NCBI RefSeq assembly: GCF_025567465.1
Contig: NZ_JAOQKI010000004.1
Span: 107,846-171,845 of the forward strand
Length of the DNA: 64,000 nucleotides
Direction: 5' to 3'
Source: Roseburia_C amylophila
GTDB lineage: Bacteria; Bacillota; Clostridia; Lachnospirales; Lachnospiraceae
Positions 50,714 through 59,169 of the stretch are shown here, one piece after another. Every line of letters starts with the position of its first letter. Position 1 is the first letter of the stretch. The position numbers and the translations under genes were made by a program. The notes below the pieces were generated by a model. It saw only the letters and a list, made by a program, of their open reading frames with translations, was not told where the DNA came from and ran no database searches.

Positions 50714-51976
50714 ATGAAAAAGAGACGGTGGAAGAAAATGACAGCATTATCTCTGCTTTTTATATTTTTTAGTTCCAATCATATTCCGGCAGAACCGCTG
50801 CCACAGGATAATCCGGATGAAACGCAGGAAGAAAATGAAATAGAAATCGAAGAACCAAAGAATTTGTACGCGCTGTCTGCATGCTTAATGGATGCGGATT
50901 CAGGGCGTATTTTGTTTGGAAAAGAAGAGGATGTGCGCCGGGCAAATGCCAGTACGACAAAGATTATGACATTGATTGTAACCTTAGAGCATGCAGATTT
51001 AAATAACGTGGTTACATTTTCTGATTATGCAGCCTCCCAGCCGGATGTGCAGCTGAATGGAGCAAGTGGGGAACAGTTTTTATTAAAAGACCTTTGTTTC
51101 TCTCTGATGTTAGAATCCCACAATGATTCGGCAGTGGCAATTGCGGAACATGTGGCAGGAAGTGTGGAGGCATTTGCTGGCTTGATGAATGAGAAGGCGG
51201 CGGAGCTTGGCTGCATGGATACCTATTTCATTACGCCAAACGGACTGGATAAGGAAGATGAAAACGGATTCCATGGAACGACAGCAGCCGACCTTGCCCG
51301 GATTATGAGCTATTGCATCAAGGAGTCTCCCATGAAAGAGACTTTTCTTGAAATTACGCAGACACCGTCCTATTCCTTTTCTAATATAGAAGGAACACGA
51401 AACTACAGCTGCAATAATCACAACCGTTTCCTTACGATGATGGACGGAGCAATCAGTGGTAAAACCGGTTTTACGGGCAATGCCGGATACTGTTATGTGG
51501 GAGCATTGCGGCGGGATGACCGTACCTATGTGGTGGCACTTTTAGGCTGCGGCTGGCCAAACAATAAGAATTATAAATGGTCAGACACAAAACAGTTGAT
51601 GCAGTATGGAATTGATTCATTTGAAAAGGTAAATCTTCTGGAGTTGGAAATTCCCAAGGAAGCAGAATGTCCCCTTGAGATAAGTGGGGCAAAGACAGAA
51701 GGCTATAGCAGAATTAAGATGACAGAGGTTCAGAACAGGACAGAGGAAAAACAGATAGAAAATATACTGCTTCGTAAGGATGAATCCATTGAATTTAAAT
51801 TGGAGAGAAAGCAGAGACTTGAGGCTCCGGTGGAAGCAGGAACTACTGTTGGAACCCTTAAGTATATACTGAACGGGCAGGTGGTGAGAGAGGAAGAACT
51901 TGTCTTAAAAGACAGTGTTCCGGCATGGGATTACCGCTACAGCTGCCTCAGAATGGTTGACCTTTTTTCTTTATAA
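50714..51976 (+). CDS. D-alanyl-D-alanine carboxypeptidase (DacA/DacF-like), copy 2
   Basis: The start at 50714 has GGAG upstream and a basic start MKKRRWKKM followed by a hydrophobic signal segment (about residues 10-20). The 420-residue protein carries STTK (S80-K83), SHN (S135-N137) and KTGFTG as penicillin-binding motifs, and a C-terminal PBP5_C-like domain. It is only distantly similar to the paralogue at 46965-48227. Its place behind scpAB resembles clostridial arrangements in which a DacF/DacB-type enzyme modifies spore or vegetative wall; that role is inference. Confidence 0.93.
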   Translation: MKKRRWKKMTALSLLFIFFSSNHIPAEPLPQDNPDETQEENEIEIEEPKNLYALSACLMDADSGRILFGKEEDVRRANASTTKIMTLIVTLEHADLNNVVTFSDYAASQPDVQLNGASGEQFLLKDLCFSLMLESHNDSAVAIAEHVAGSVEAFAGLMNEKAAELGCMDTYFITPNGLDKEDENGFHGTTAADLARIMSYCIKESPMKETFLEITQTPSYSFSNIEGTRNYSCNNHNRFLTMMDGAISGKTGFTGNAGYCYVGALRRDDRTYVVALLGCGWPNNKNYKWSDTKQLMQYGIDSFEKVNLLELEIPKEAECPLEISGAKTEGYSRIKMTEVQNRTEEKQIENILLRKDESIEFKLERKQRLEAPVEAGTTVGTLKYILNGQVVREEELVLKDSVPAWDYRYSCLRMVDLFSL

Positions 51977-52038
51977 AGTCAGAAAATCAGCCATAAAATG
52001 CGATATGTAAAATCTGTGAAAAAATTAACAATTTGCTA

Positions 52039-52067
52039 TTGAAAAGTTTTGGTCAATGTACTACAAT
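52039..52067 (+). promoter_or_regulatory. Sigma-A promoter for the carboxyltransferase operon
   Basis: TTGAAA (52039-52044), a 17-bp spacer and TACAAT (52062-52067) lie 50 bp before the first gene of the biotin-dependent operon. Confidence 0.65.
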
Positions 52068-52116
52068 TACCCTAGCGAAAAATTTTATTTTTCTAAAATA
52101 GATGGAGGACTAAGAG

Positions 52117-53553
52117 ATGAGCAACAGAAGTAATAACTTAGCAGAACAGAGAATTTGCCGTTTGCTGGATGAAAACAGCTTTATGGAAATCGGTTCTCTG
52201 GTAACCGCAAGAAATACGGATTTTAATCTGGCAGATGAAGCTACGCCATCAGATGGTGTCATTACCGGACATGGTCTGATTGATGGTAATCTGGTATTTG
52301 TCTACAGTCAGGATTCTTCCGTATTAAATGGAACAATTGGCGAGATGCATGCAAAGAAAATTGCAGCTGTTTATGACAGAGCAATGAAGATGGGTGCGCC
52401 GGTAATCGGACTTTTGGATTGTGCCGGAGTTCGTCTTCAGGAATCAGTAGATGCTTTGAATGCATTAGGAATGATTTATGAAAAACAGGTTATGGCATCC
52501 GGAGTAATTCCACAGATTTGTGCTGTATTTGGCAACTGTGGCGGCGGACTTACTGTAGTACCTGGATTATGTGATTTTGCATATATGGAAGCTGATAAAG
52601 CAAAAATGTTTGTAAATGCACCAAACGCAATCGAAGGAAATTACGTTGGAAAATGTGATACTTCTTCTGCAGATTTCCAGAGCACAGAGACCGGCGTCAT
52701 TGATATGGCAGGTTCTGAAGAAGAAATCTTTGCACAGATTCGTGAACTGGTCTGCATGCTTCCGGCAGATAACACAGAGAATGGTTATATGGAAGACTGT
52801 GAAGATGATTTGAACCGTGCATGCGAAAATGTAGATACCATGAAAGGCGATCCTCGTTTCGTATTAAGCGAGATTTCTGATAATCATAATTTCTTAGAGA
52901 CAAAGAAGGATTATGCAAAGAGCATGGTAACCGGATTCATCCAGTTAAACGGACTGACTATCGGTGCTGTTGCTAACTGCACAGAAGAATATGATGAAGA
53001 AGGAAAGAAAGTCGCAGAGCATGATGCAGCACTTTGTGCAAAAGGCTGTGAAAAAGCTTCTGAATTCATCCAGTTCTGTGATGCATTTGATATTCCTGTA
53101 TTATCTCTTACCAATGTGGCTGGATTTACAGCAACAAAATGCAGCGAAAGAAGACTTGCAAAAGCTCTGGCTAAACTTACATATGCATTTGCAAATGCTA
53201 CCGTTCCTAAGGTTAGCCTGCTTACCGGTAATGCTTACGGAAGTGCAGCAGTAATGATGAACTCCAAAGCAATCGGTGCTGACCTTGTATACGCATGGCC
53301 GGATGTTAAGACCGGTATGATGGATGCACGTCTTGCAGCAGAGATTATGTATACAGACGCTGATGCGGACAAGCTTGCTGAGAAAGCAAAAGAATATGAG
53401 GCATTACAGTCTAACGTTGTAACTGCAGCTAAGAGAGGATATGTAGACTTGATTATTGAGCCTGCTGATACCAGAAAATATCTTGTAGCAGCTTTTGAAA
53501 TGCTGTTTACAAAACGTATGGATACTCCATATAAGAAACATGGAACAAAATAG
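52117..53553 (+). CDS. Acyl-CoA carboxyltransferase subunit (12S / MmdA-like)
   Basis: The 478-residue protein is a biotin-dependent carboxyltransferase of the MmdA / transcarboxylase 12S / PccB family. It has two crotonase-like halves, with VYSQDSSVLNGTIGEMHAKK, GLLDCAGVRLQESVDAL and FGNCGGGLTVVPGLCD in the first and LTNVAGFTATKCSERRLAKAL and LTGNAYGSAAVMMNSK in the second. It would move CO2 between carboxybiotin and an acyl-CoA such as propionyl-/methylmalonyl-CoA. It leads an operon with OadG-, BCCP-, OadB- and OadA-like genes. Confidence 0.92.
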   Translation: MSNRSNNLAEQRICRLLDENSFMEIGSLVTARNTDFNLADEATPSDGVITGHGLIDGNLVFVYSQDSSVLNGTIGEMHAKKIAAVYDRAMKMGAPVIGLLDCAGVRLQESVDALNALGMIYEKQVMASGVIPQICAVFGNCGGGLTVVPGLCDFAYMEADKAKMFVNAPNAIEGNYVGKCDTSSADFQSTETGVIDMAGSEEEIFAQIRELVCMLPADNTENGYMEDCEDDLNRACENVDTMKGDPRFVLSEISDNHNFLETKKDYAKSMVTGFIQLNGLTIGAVANCTEEYDEEGKKVAEHDAALCAKGCEKASEFIQFCDAFDIPVLSLTNVAGFTATKCSERRLAKALAKLTYAFANATVPKVSLLTGNAYGSAAVMMNSKAIGADLVYAWPDVKTGMMDARLAAEIMYTDADADKLAEKAKEYEALQSNVVTAAKRGYVDLIIEPADTRKYLVAAFEMLFTKRMDTPYKKHGTK

Positions 53554-53566
53554 AAAGGTGAATCTT

Positions 53567-54301
53567 ATGAAGAAAAAATTGTGGATGCTTGTATGTGTTT
53601 GTCTGCTTGCATTTTCTGTTACGGCCTGTGGTAAGACAGATCAGACTTCAATAACATTCAATGGAGGCACCTATGACCAGTGGAAGGATACAGTACAGCA
53701 GACAGCACAGCAGATGACTACTGTGTCAGAAGCTGATATTGATAATGCTCTTTCTTCCATTTCAGAGAAGAGCGATGCAGTAAACTACAACTTCTATAGC
53801 AGTTGGAAAGAAGCTGTTGCTGACGAAGGAGACTTCCAGGGATTTGGTGACTTTACCATGACAGAGTCAAATAAGACAATGGTAATGGAACAGATATTGA
53901 ATTATACCAACCGTGATTTGAGTTTTACTGTTGTATTTGATACAACTACAGACACACCGGAACTTACCAGTATGACATTTGACAAGGTATATTCACTTGG
54001 CGAGAAAATGGGCAAAGCCGGAATGAATACACTTATGGGCATGGGTACCGTATTTGTAATCTTAATTTTAATCAGTATTATTATTTATGCATTCCGCATT
54101 ATTCCTTATTTACAGAATAAGAAAAAGAATGCGGCTGATGCAACTGCTGCAAAAGAAGATAAAGTAGTAGAACAGATTGCTCAGAAAGAAGAACTGGTTC
54201 AGGATGATTTGGAACTTGTTGCAGTTATCTCTGCTGCAATTGCGGCAGCAACAGGAAGTTCTACAGATGGATTTGTAGTACGTTCCATTAAGAGAAGATA
54301 G
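53567..54301 (+). CDS. OadG-family gamma subunit with lipoprotein-like N-terminus
   Basis: The start at 53567 (MKKKLWMLV) has AAAGGTG before it and gives a signal peptide ending SVTAC, a lipobox. The 244-residue protein then has an extracytoplasmic domain (about residues 25-150) not found in classical OadG, a membrane segment GTVFVILILISIIIYAF, and a cytoplasmic tail with a conserved C-terminal AVISAAIAAATG segment. OadG holds decarboxylase complexes together at the membrane. The extended outer domain is a variant seen in this gene order; its role is unknown. Confidence 0.82.
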   Translation: MKKKLWMLVCVCLLAFSVTACGKTDQTSITFNGGTYDQWKDTVQQTAQQMTTVSEADIDNALSSISEKSDAVNYNFYSSWKEAVADEGDFQGFGDFTMTESNKTMVMEQILNYTNRDLSFTVVFDTTTDTPELTSMTFDKVYSLGEKMGKAGMNTLMGMGTVFVILILISIIIYAFRIIPYLQNKKKNAADATAAKEDKVVEQIAQKEELVQDDLELVAVISAAIAAATGSSTDGFVVRSIKRR

Positions 54302-54329
54302 TTTGAAGAATAATTAGGAGGATATAAAG

Positions 54330-54692
54330 ATGAAAAACTATACAATTACAGTAAATGGAAATGTTTATGATGTTACCGTAGAAGAGAACGGAGCATCTGC
54401 ACCTGTAGCTGCACCAAGAAAGGCAGCAGCTCCTGCAGCAAAAGCAGCAGCACCTAAGGCAGCAGCCGGAGCAGGAAGCATTAAGATTGAAGCCGGAGCA
54501 GCCGGAAAAGTATTCAAGATTGAGGCTCAGCCTGGAACAGCAGTAAAGAAAGGTGATGCAGTTCTGATTCTTGAAATTATGAAAATGGAGACTCCTGTTG
54601 TTGCACCGGAAGACGGAACAGTTGCAAGCATCGAAGTTGCAGTTGGTGACAGCGTAGAAGCAGGAGCATTACTTGCTACAATGAACAACTAG
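54330..54692 (+). CDS. Biotin carboxyl carrier protein (biotin/lipoyl attachment)
   Basis: The 120-residue protein starts with a short beta segment (KNYTITVNGNVYDVTVEENG), then a flexible Ala/Pro/Lys-rich linker (about residues 24-47), then the biotinyl domain. The biotin lysine is K85 in LEIMKMETPV; the usual motif is AMKM, and Ile for Ala is a mild variation. It corresponds to the 1.3S subunit of transcarboxylase. It carries CO2 between the carboxyltransferases and the membrane decarboxylase. BirA is expected to biotinylate it. Confidence 0.95.
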   Translation: MKNYTITVNGNVYDVTVEENGASAPVAAPRKAAAPAAKAAAPKAAAGAGSIKIEAGAAGKVFKIEAQPGTAVKKGDAVLILEIMKMETPVVAPEDGTVASIEVAVGDSVEAGALLATMNN

Positions 54693-54702
54693 GAGGAAAA
54701 TT

Positions 54703-55854
54703 ATGTTAAGTTATGTTGGAGACACAATGAGTAACCTCCTGCATCAGACTGCATTCTTTAACCTGACCTGGGGTAACTACCTTATGATTGTAATTGCCTG
54801 CGTATTCTTATATCTGGCAATCAAGAAAGGTTATGAACCTCTTCTTCTGGTTCCGATTGCATTTGGTATGCTTCTGGTTAACATTTATCCGGACATTATT
54901 GCAAGTCCGGAAGAGACCAGCAATGGTGTCGGTGGTTTACTTTATTATTTCTATACTCTGGATGAGTGGTCAATCTTACCTTCTCTGATTTTCCTTGGAG
55001 TTGGTGCGATGACAGACTTTGGCCCTTTGATTGCAAACCCAATCAGCTTCCTTTTAGGAGCAGCAGCACAGTTCGGTATTTTTGGAGCTTACCTGCTTGC
55101 AATTCTGATGGGATTCAATGACAAGGGAGCAGCAGCCGTATCTATTATCGGTGGAGCAGATGGTCCTACCTCTATCTTCCTTGCCGGTAAATTAGGACAG
55201 GCTGCATTGATGGGACCGATTGCGGTGGCAGCATATTCTTATATGTCTCTGGTTCCGATTATTCAGCCGCCAATTATGAAACTGTTTACAACAAAGAAAG
55301 AACGTGCAATCAAGATGGAGAACCTTCGTCCGGTATCCAAACTGGAGAAGATTTTGTTCCCAATCGTAGTTACTACAATTGTATGTCTGATTCTTCCGAC
55401 AACCGCTCCGTTGGTTGGTATGCTTATGCTTGGTAACCTCTTCCGTGAGTCTGGTGTAGTCAGACAGCTTACAGATACAGCATCCAATGCTTTGATGTAT
55501 ATCGTAGTTATTCTTCTGGGTACTTCCGTTGGTGCATCTACCAGTGCAGAAGCATTCTTAAATTTCAGCACACTTAAGATTGTTGCTCTTGGACTGATTG
55601 CATTTATGTTTGGTACTGCAGCCGGAGTCCTCTTTGGAAAACTGCTTTGCTGGATTACCAAAGGAAAAATTAATCCGTTGATTGGTTCTGCCGGAGTTTC
55701 CGCCGTGCCTATGGCTGCGCGTGTATCGCAGAAGGTTGGTGCAGAAGAAGACCCGACAAACTTTTTACTTATGCATGCAATGGGACCAAACGTTGCCGGC
55801 GTTATCGGTACAGCAGTAGCTGCCGGTGTATTTATGGCAATCTTTGGTATATAG
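54703..55854 (+). CDS. oadB: Sodium-translocating decarboxylase beta subunit (OadB/MmdB)
   Basis: The 383-residue integral membrane protein decarboxylates carboxybiotin and exports Na+. It has many membrane segments and the family signatures FLGVGAMTDFGPLIANP, SIIGGADGPTSIFLAGKL (with the functional aspartate of GGADGPT) and GSAGVSAVPMAARVSQ, ending HAMGPNVAGVIGTAVAAG. AGGAGG precedes the ATG. It links the biotin-dependent subunits to the sodium gradient. Confidence 0.95.
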   Translation: MLSYVGDTMSNLLHQTAFFNLTWGNYLMIVIACVFLYLAIKKGYEPLLLVPIAFGMLLVNIYPDIIASPEETSNGVGGLLYYFYTLDEWSILPSLIFLGVGAMTDFGPLIANPISFLLGAAAQFGIFGAYLLAILMGFNDKGAAAVSIIGGADGPTSIFLAGKLGQAALMGPIAVAAYSYMSLVPIIQPPIMKLFTTKKERAIKMENLRPVSKLEKILFPIVVTTIVCLILPTTAPLVGMLMLGNLFRESGVVRQLTDTASNALMYIVVILLGTSVGASTSAEAFLNFSTLKIVALGLIAFMFGTAAGVLFGKLLCWITKGKINPLIGSAGVSAVPMAARVSQKVGAEEDPTNFLLMHAMGPNVAGVIGTAVAAGVFMAIFGI

Positions 55855-55864
55855 GAGGATAGAA

Positions 55865-57283
55865 ATGTCAGAAGAAATGAAAAAACCTTTAAAAATTACA
55901 GAAACTGTTCTTCGTGATGCACATCAGTCTCTGATTGCAACCAGAATGACAACAGAACAGATGCTTCCAATTATCCCGAAAATGGATGAAGTTGGATATT
56001 ATGCAGTAGAGTGCTGGGGTGGAGCAACATTTGATGCCTGCCTTCGTTTCTTAAAAGAAGATCCATGGGAGAGACTTCGTAAATTAAGAGATGGATTTAA
56101 GAAAACTAAACTTCAGATGCTGTTCCGTGGACAGAATATCTTGGGATATCGTCCATATGCAGATGATGTGGTTGAGTATTTCGTACAGAAATCTATTGCA
56201 AACGGAATTGATATTATCCGTATTTTTGACTGCTTAAATGATGTTCGTAACCTTCAGACAGCAGTAACAGCATGTAACAAAGAAAAAGGACATGCTCAGG
56301 TTGCATTATCCTATACATTAGGAGATGCTTATACCTTGGATTACTGGATGGAAATGGCAAAGAGAGTAGAAGGCATGGGTGCTGATTCCTTATGTATTAA
56401 GGATATGGCAGGACTTTTAGTTCCTCAGAAAGCAACCGAACTGATTCAGGCTCTGAAATCTTCGACCAGCCTTCCAATCGAACTGCATACACATTATACT
56501 TCCGGTGTAGCTTCCATGACATACATGAAAGCTGTAGAAGCTGGATGTGATATTATCGATACTGCAATGTCACCATTTGCACTTGGTACCAGCCAGCCTG
56601 CGACCGAAGTTATGGTAGAAGCATTCAAGGGAACACAGTATGATACCGGTCTTGACCAGAACAAACTGGCTGAAATCGCTGATTACTTCCGCCCAATGCG
56701 TGAGGAAGCATTAGACAGCGGTCTGATGAATCCAAAGGTACTTGGTGTTAATATTAAGACTTTATTATATCAGGTACCGGGTGGAATGTTATCCAACCTG
56801 ATTTCCCAGTTAAAAGAGCAGGGACAGGAAGATAAATACGAAGAAGTACTGGCTGAAGTACCTCGTGTTCGTAAAGACCTTGGTGAGCCACCACTTGTTA
56901 CACCTTCTTCCCAGATTGTTGGTACACAGGCTGTATTTAACGTATTAATGGGTGAGCGTTACAAAGTTGCTACCAAAGAGACCAAGGATATTCTTCTTGG
57001 AAAATATGGTCAGACTGTAAAACCTTTCAATCCGGAAGTTGTGGATAAGGTTCTCGGTGCTGACAAAGATAAGGCAATTACCTGCCGTCCGGCAGACTTA
57101 CTTGAGCCTGAATTAGATAAGATTGAAGCTGAAATGAAACAGTACAAACAGCAGGATGAAGATGTATTATCCTATGCATTATTCCCGCAGGTTGCTACTG
57201 AGTTCTTCAAATATCGTCAGGCACAGCAGACGAAAGTTGATACAACAATTGCAGATACAAAGAACGGAGCATATCCGGTATAG
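55865..57283 (+). CDS. oadA: Oxaloacetate decarboxylase alpha / pyruvate carboxyltransferase subunit (5S type)
   Basis: The start at 55865 (MSEEMKKP) has AGGAGG before it; the open frame upstream overlaps oadB. The 472-residue protein has the carboxyltransferase TIM barrel: ETVLRDAHQSLIATRM, VECWGGATFDACLRFL, LFRGQNILGYRPYADD, CIKDMAG with the active lysine, and ELHTHYTSGVASM with metal histidines. It ends after the conserved PYC_OADA domain and lacks a fused biotin domain, which is provided by the separate BCCP gene. It converts oxaloacetate to pyruvate or the reverse. A terminator follows. Confidence 0.94.
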   Translation: MSEEMKKPLKITETVLRDAHQSLIATRMTTEQMLPIIPKMDEVGYYAVECWGGATFDACLRFLKEDPWERLRKLRDGFKKTKLQMLFRGQNILGYRPYADDVVEYFVQKSIANGIDIIRIFDCLNDVRNLQTAVTACNKEKGHAQVALSYTLGDAYTLDYWMEMAKRVEGMGADSLCIKDMAGLLVPQKATELIQALKSSTSLPIELHTHYTSGVASMTYMKAVEAGCDIIDTAMSPFALGTSQPATEVMVEAFKGTQYDTGLDQNKLAEIADYFRPMREEALDSGLMNPKVLGVNIKTLLYQVPGGMLSNLISQLKEQGQEDKYEEVLAEVPRVRKDLGEPPLVTPSSQIVGTQAVFNVLMGERYKVATKETKDILLGKYGQTVKPFNPEVVDKVLGADKDKAITCRPADLLEPELDKIEAEMKQYKQQDEDVLSYALFPQVATEFFKYRQAQQTKVDTTIADTKNGAYPV

Positions 57284-57314
57284 GATACCTTGCTATCTAT
57301 AGCAGTAAAGAGGC

Positions 57315-57352
57315 GGCTACAGACAAATATGTCTGTAGCTGTTTTCCTTTTT
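57315..57352 (+). terminator. Intrinsic terminator of the decarboxylase operon
   Basis: GCTACAGAC (57316-57324) and GTCTGTAGC (57331-57339) form a perfect 9-bp stem with loop AAATAT, followed by a T-rich tract. Confidence 0.88.
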
Positions 57353-57391
57353 GATGGCTATAATGGAATATCAGAATTACATAAAAATTCT

Positions 57392-57538
57392 ATGGACAAG
57401 AGGACAAAAGATTGCTATGATGAAGTCATGATTTGTCATGGGGTAGACAAATTTAATTGCAAAGCATTTGAAAATATTGTGGCAGTTCTTTCACGGTATT
57501 TGGAGAGGGAAAAGGTGAAGGACAATGAAACTGTATGA
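57392..57538 (+). CDS. Small hypothetical protein coupled to the PilZ gene
   Basis: This 48-residue frame (MDKRTKDCYDEVMICHG...) ends 14 bp inside the PilZ gene, a common sign of translational coupling. It has no membrane segment and includes an amphipathic C-terminal stretch IVAVLSRYLEREK. The frame is open further upstream, but there it crosses the terminator at 57315-57352, so a start after it is more likely. No clear ribosome binding site is seen at 57392. I recognise no family. Confidence 0.45.
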   Translation: MDKRTKDCYDEVMICHGVDKFNCKAFENIVAVLSRYLEREKVKDNETV

Positions 57539-58166
57539 ATTGGGGACAGGGGAGCCGGTGCAGGTGCTGGTGAAAGTGGAGAATGCTTCAGCAGAATATG
57601 ATAGTACAGTTGCTTTTGGAAAAGAAGGTATTTTATTAATCGAGCCAATACGTTATGATGGAAAAATTATTAATTTTTCCGGAGATAAGGTACATATCAG
57701 TGTAATTTATATGGAAGATGGAATCAAACCGCTGATATGGGAGGGGTGCAGAATGCAGACCGTCCAGGCAGGAAAAGAAAAATATCATGCAATTGTATGC
57801 AAGCGTGATGGAATGAAATGGAACCGCAGACAGGCATACCGCCAGTATCTGGGACTGGATGGAACGTTATCCATTGACAGCACTAGAGCAAATCATTCTG
57901 TGATTGTGAAAGATATCAGTGCTACCGGAGTGTCATTTGTGGGGATGCCGGATATGAATTATCTTTCCATGGGACCGTTTCATTTGACGTTTGAAGATAA
58001 AGCAAGCAGGCTTAAGGTACAGTTAACCGGTACTGCTGTTCGTCAGGAGCCGGTAGATGAAACGAAAGTGATTGTAGGATGTAAGGTAAAGCAGGCAAAT
58101 CTCGACTTGGGGACTTATGTCGCCTCCAAGCAGAAGCAGGAAATTGCCAGACGACATGGAAACTGA
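57525..58166 (+). CDS. PilZ domain protein (c-di-GMP receptor, YcgR-like)
   Basis: The 213-residue protein has an N-terminal YcgR-like beta domain (about residues 1-95) and a C-terminal PilZ domain. The c-di-GMP-binding motifs are present: RxxxR as R102-QAY-R106 in NRRQAYRQY, and DxSxxG as D130-ISATG. It should bind cyclic di-GMP and act on motility or envelope targets. A cheR gene lies 5 kb downstream, but no flagellar genes are in the window. The gene overlaps a small upstream frame by 14 bp. Confidence 0.88.
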   Translation: MKLYELGTGEPVQVLVKVENASAEYDSTVAFGKEGILLIEPIRYDGKIINFSGDKVHISVIYMEDGIKPLIWEGCRMQTVQAGKEKYHAIVCKRDGMKWNRRQAYRQYLGLDGTLSIDSTRANHSVIVKDISATGVSFVGMPDMNYLSMGPFHLTFEDKASRLKVQLTGTAVRQEPVDETKVIVGCKVKQANLDLGTYVASKQKQEIARRHGN

Positions 58167-58239
58167 CAAAAATCCTGCAAAAAAATGTTGAAATGACATA
58201 AAAAATGCAAATTTTTTGTAGAATCGAGAAGAAGGAACT

Positions 58240-59169
58240 ATGAATGGGAATACCAATGATTTGACCAGTCGAATCAACGAATGTTATGGAAGTTTAAGCA
58301 AAGGACAGAAAATATTAGCAACCTATATTACGGATAATTATGATAAGGCTGTATTTCTTACGGCAGCAAAAATGGGACAGGTAGTAGGTGTGAGCGAATC
58401 GACTGTAGTACGATTTGCTACACATTTAGGCTATAAGGGTTATCCGGAATTTCAAAAGGCTTTAGAAGAGATGGTTCGGAATAAGCTCAACTCCATTCAG
58501 CGTATGGAAGTGACTTATGGAAGAATCAGCCAGTCGCATATATTAGAAACGGTATTGCAGTCGGATCAGGAGAAAATTAAGGATACCTTGGAACATATTG
58601 ATGAACATGCTTTTGAACTGGCAGTAGATACCATTATCAAAGCAAAACATATTTATATTGTTGGAATACGAAGCTGCGCTCCACTGGCAGCTTTTATGGC
58701 GTTTTACTTTAATCTGATGTTTGAAAATGTGACATTGCTTCAGACCAATAATTCCAGTGAATTATTTGAACAGATGGTGCGAATCAGTAAGGATGATGTC
58801 ATTATCGGAATCAGCTTTCCAAGATATTCCATGCGTACCTTAAAGGCAATGGAATTTGCCAATAACCGGAATGCAAAAGTAATTACATTAACAGATAGTG
58901 TGCATTCCCCAATGAATTTATATTCTTCCTGTAATCTGATTGCAAGAAGTGATATGGCATCTATTGTGGATTCTCTGGTGGCACCGCTTAGTGTTATCAA
59001 TGCACTGATTGTTGCTCTGTGTATGAAGAAGCAGGGTGAGGTTGCCAAGACATTGGAGACCTTGGAGGATATCTGGAATGAATACCAGGTATATGAAAAT
59101 GATGAAATTAATTATATTGATGATAAAATCAAAATGAGATATGCCAAATTAGGAGATGCAGATGAGTAA
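58240..59169 (+). CDS. MurR/RpiR-family transcriptional regulator
   Basis: The 309-residue protein has an N-terminal RpiR helix-turn-helix (SLSKGQKILATYITDNY, TAAKMGQVVGVSESTVVRF, LGYKGYPEFQKAL) and a SIS sugar-phosphate-binding domain (about residues 120-260; IYIVGIRSCAPLAAFMAFY, DDVIIGISFPRYSMRT). Such regulators sense phosphosugars. GAAGGAA precedes the ATG. Its end overlaps the next gene by 8 bp, so it is cotranscribed with a flavoprotein rather than with sugar genes; the target is unknown. Confidence 0.92.
   Translation: MNGNTNDLTSRINECYGSLSKGQKILATYITDNYDKAVFLTAAKMGQVVGVSESTVVRFATHLGYKGYPEFQKALEEMVRNKLNSIQRMEVTYGRISQSHILETVLQSDQEKIKDTLEHIDEHAFELAVDTIIKAKHIYIVGIRSCAPLAAFMAFYFNLMFENVTLLQTNNSSELFEQMVRISKDDVIIGISFPRYSMRTLKAMEFANNRNAKVITLTDSVHSPMNLYSSCNLIARSDMASIVDSLVAPLSVINALIVALCMKKQGEVAKTLETLEDIWNEYQVYENDEINYIDDKIKMRYAKLGDADE

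Noticed and set aside
57290..57391. Longer version of the small protein before the PilZ gene
   Set aside because: This part of the frame runs through the perfect terminator hairpin of the decarboxylase operon, so it is unlikely to be translated.
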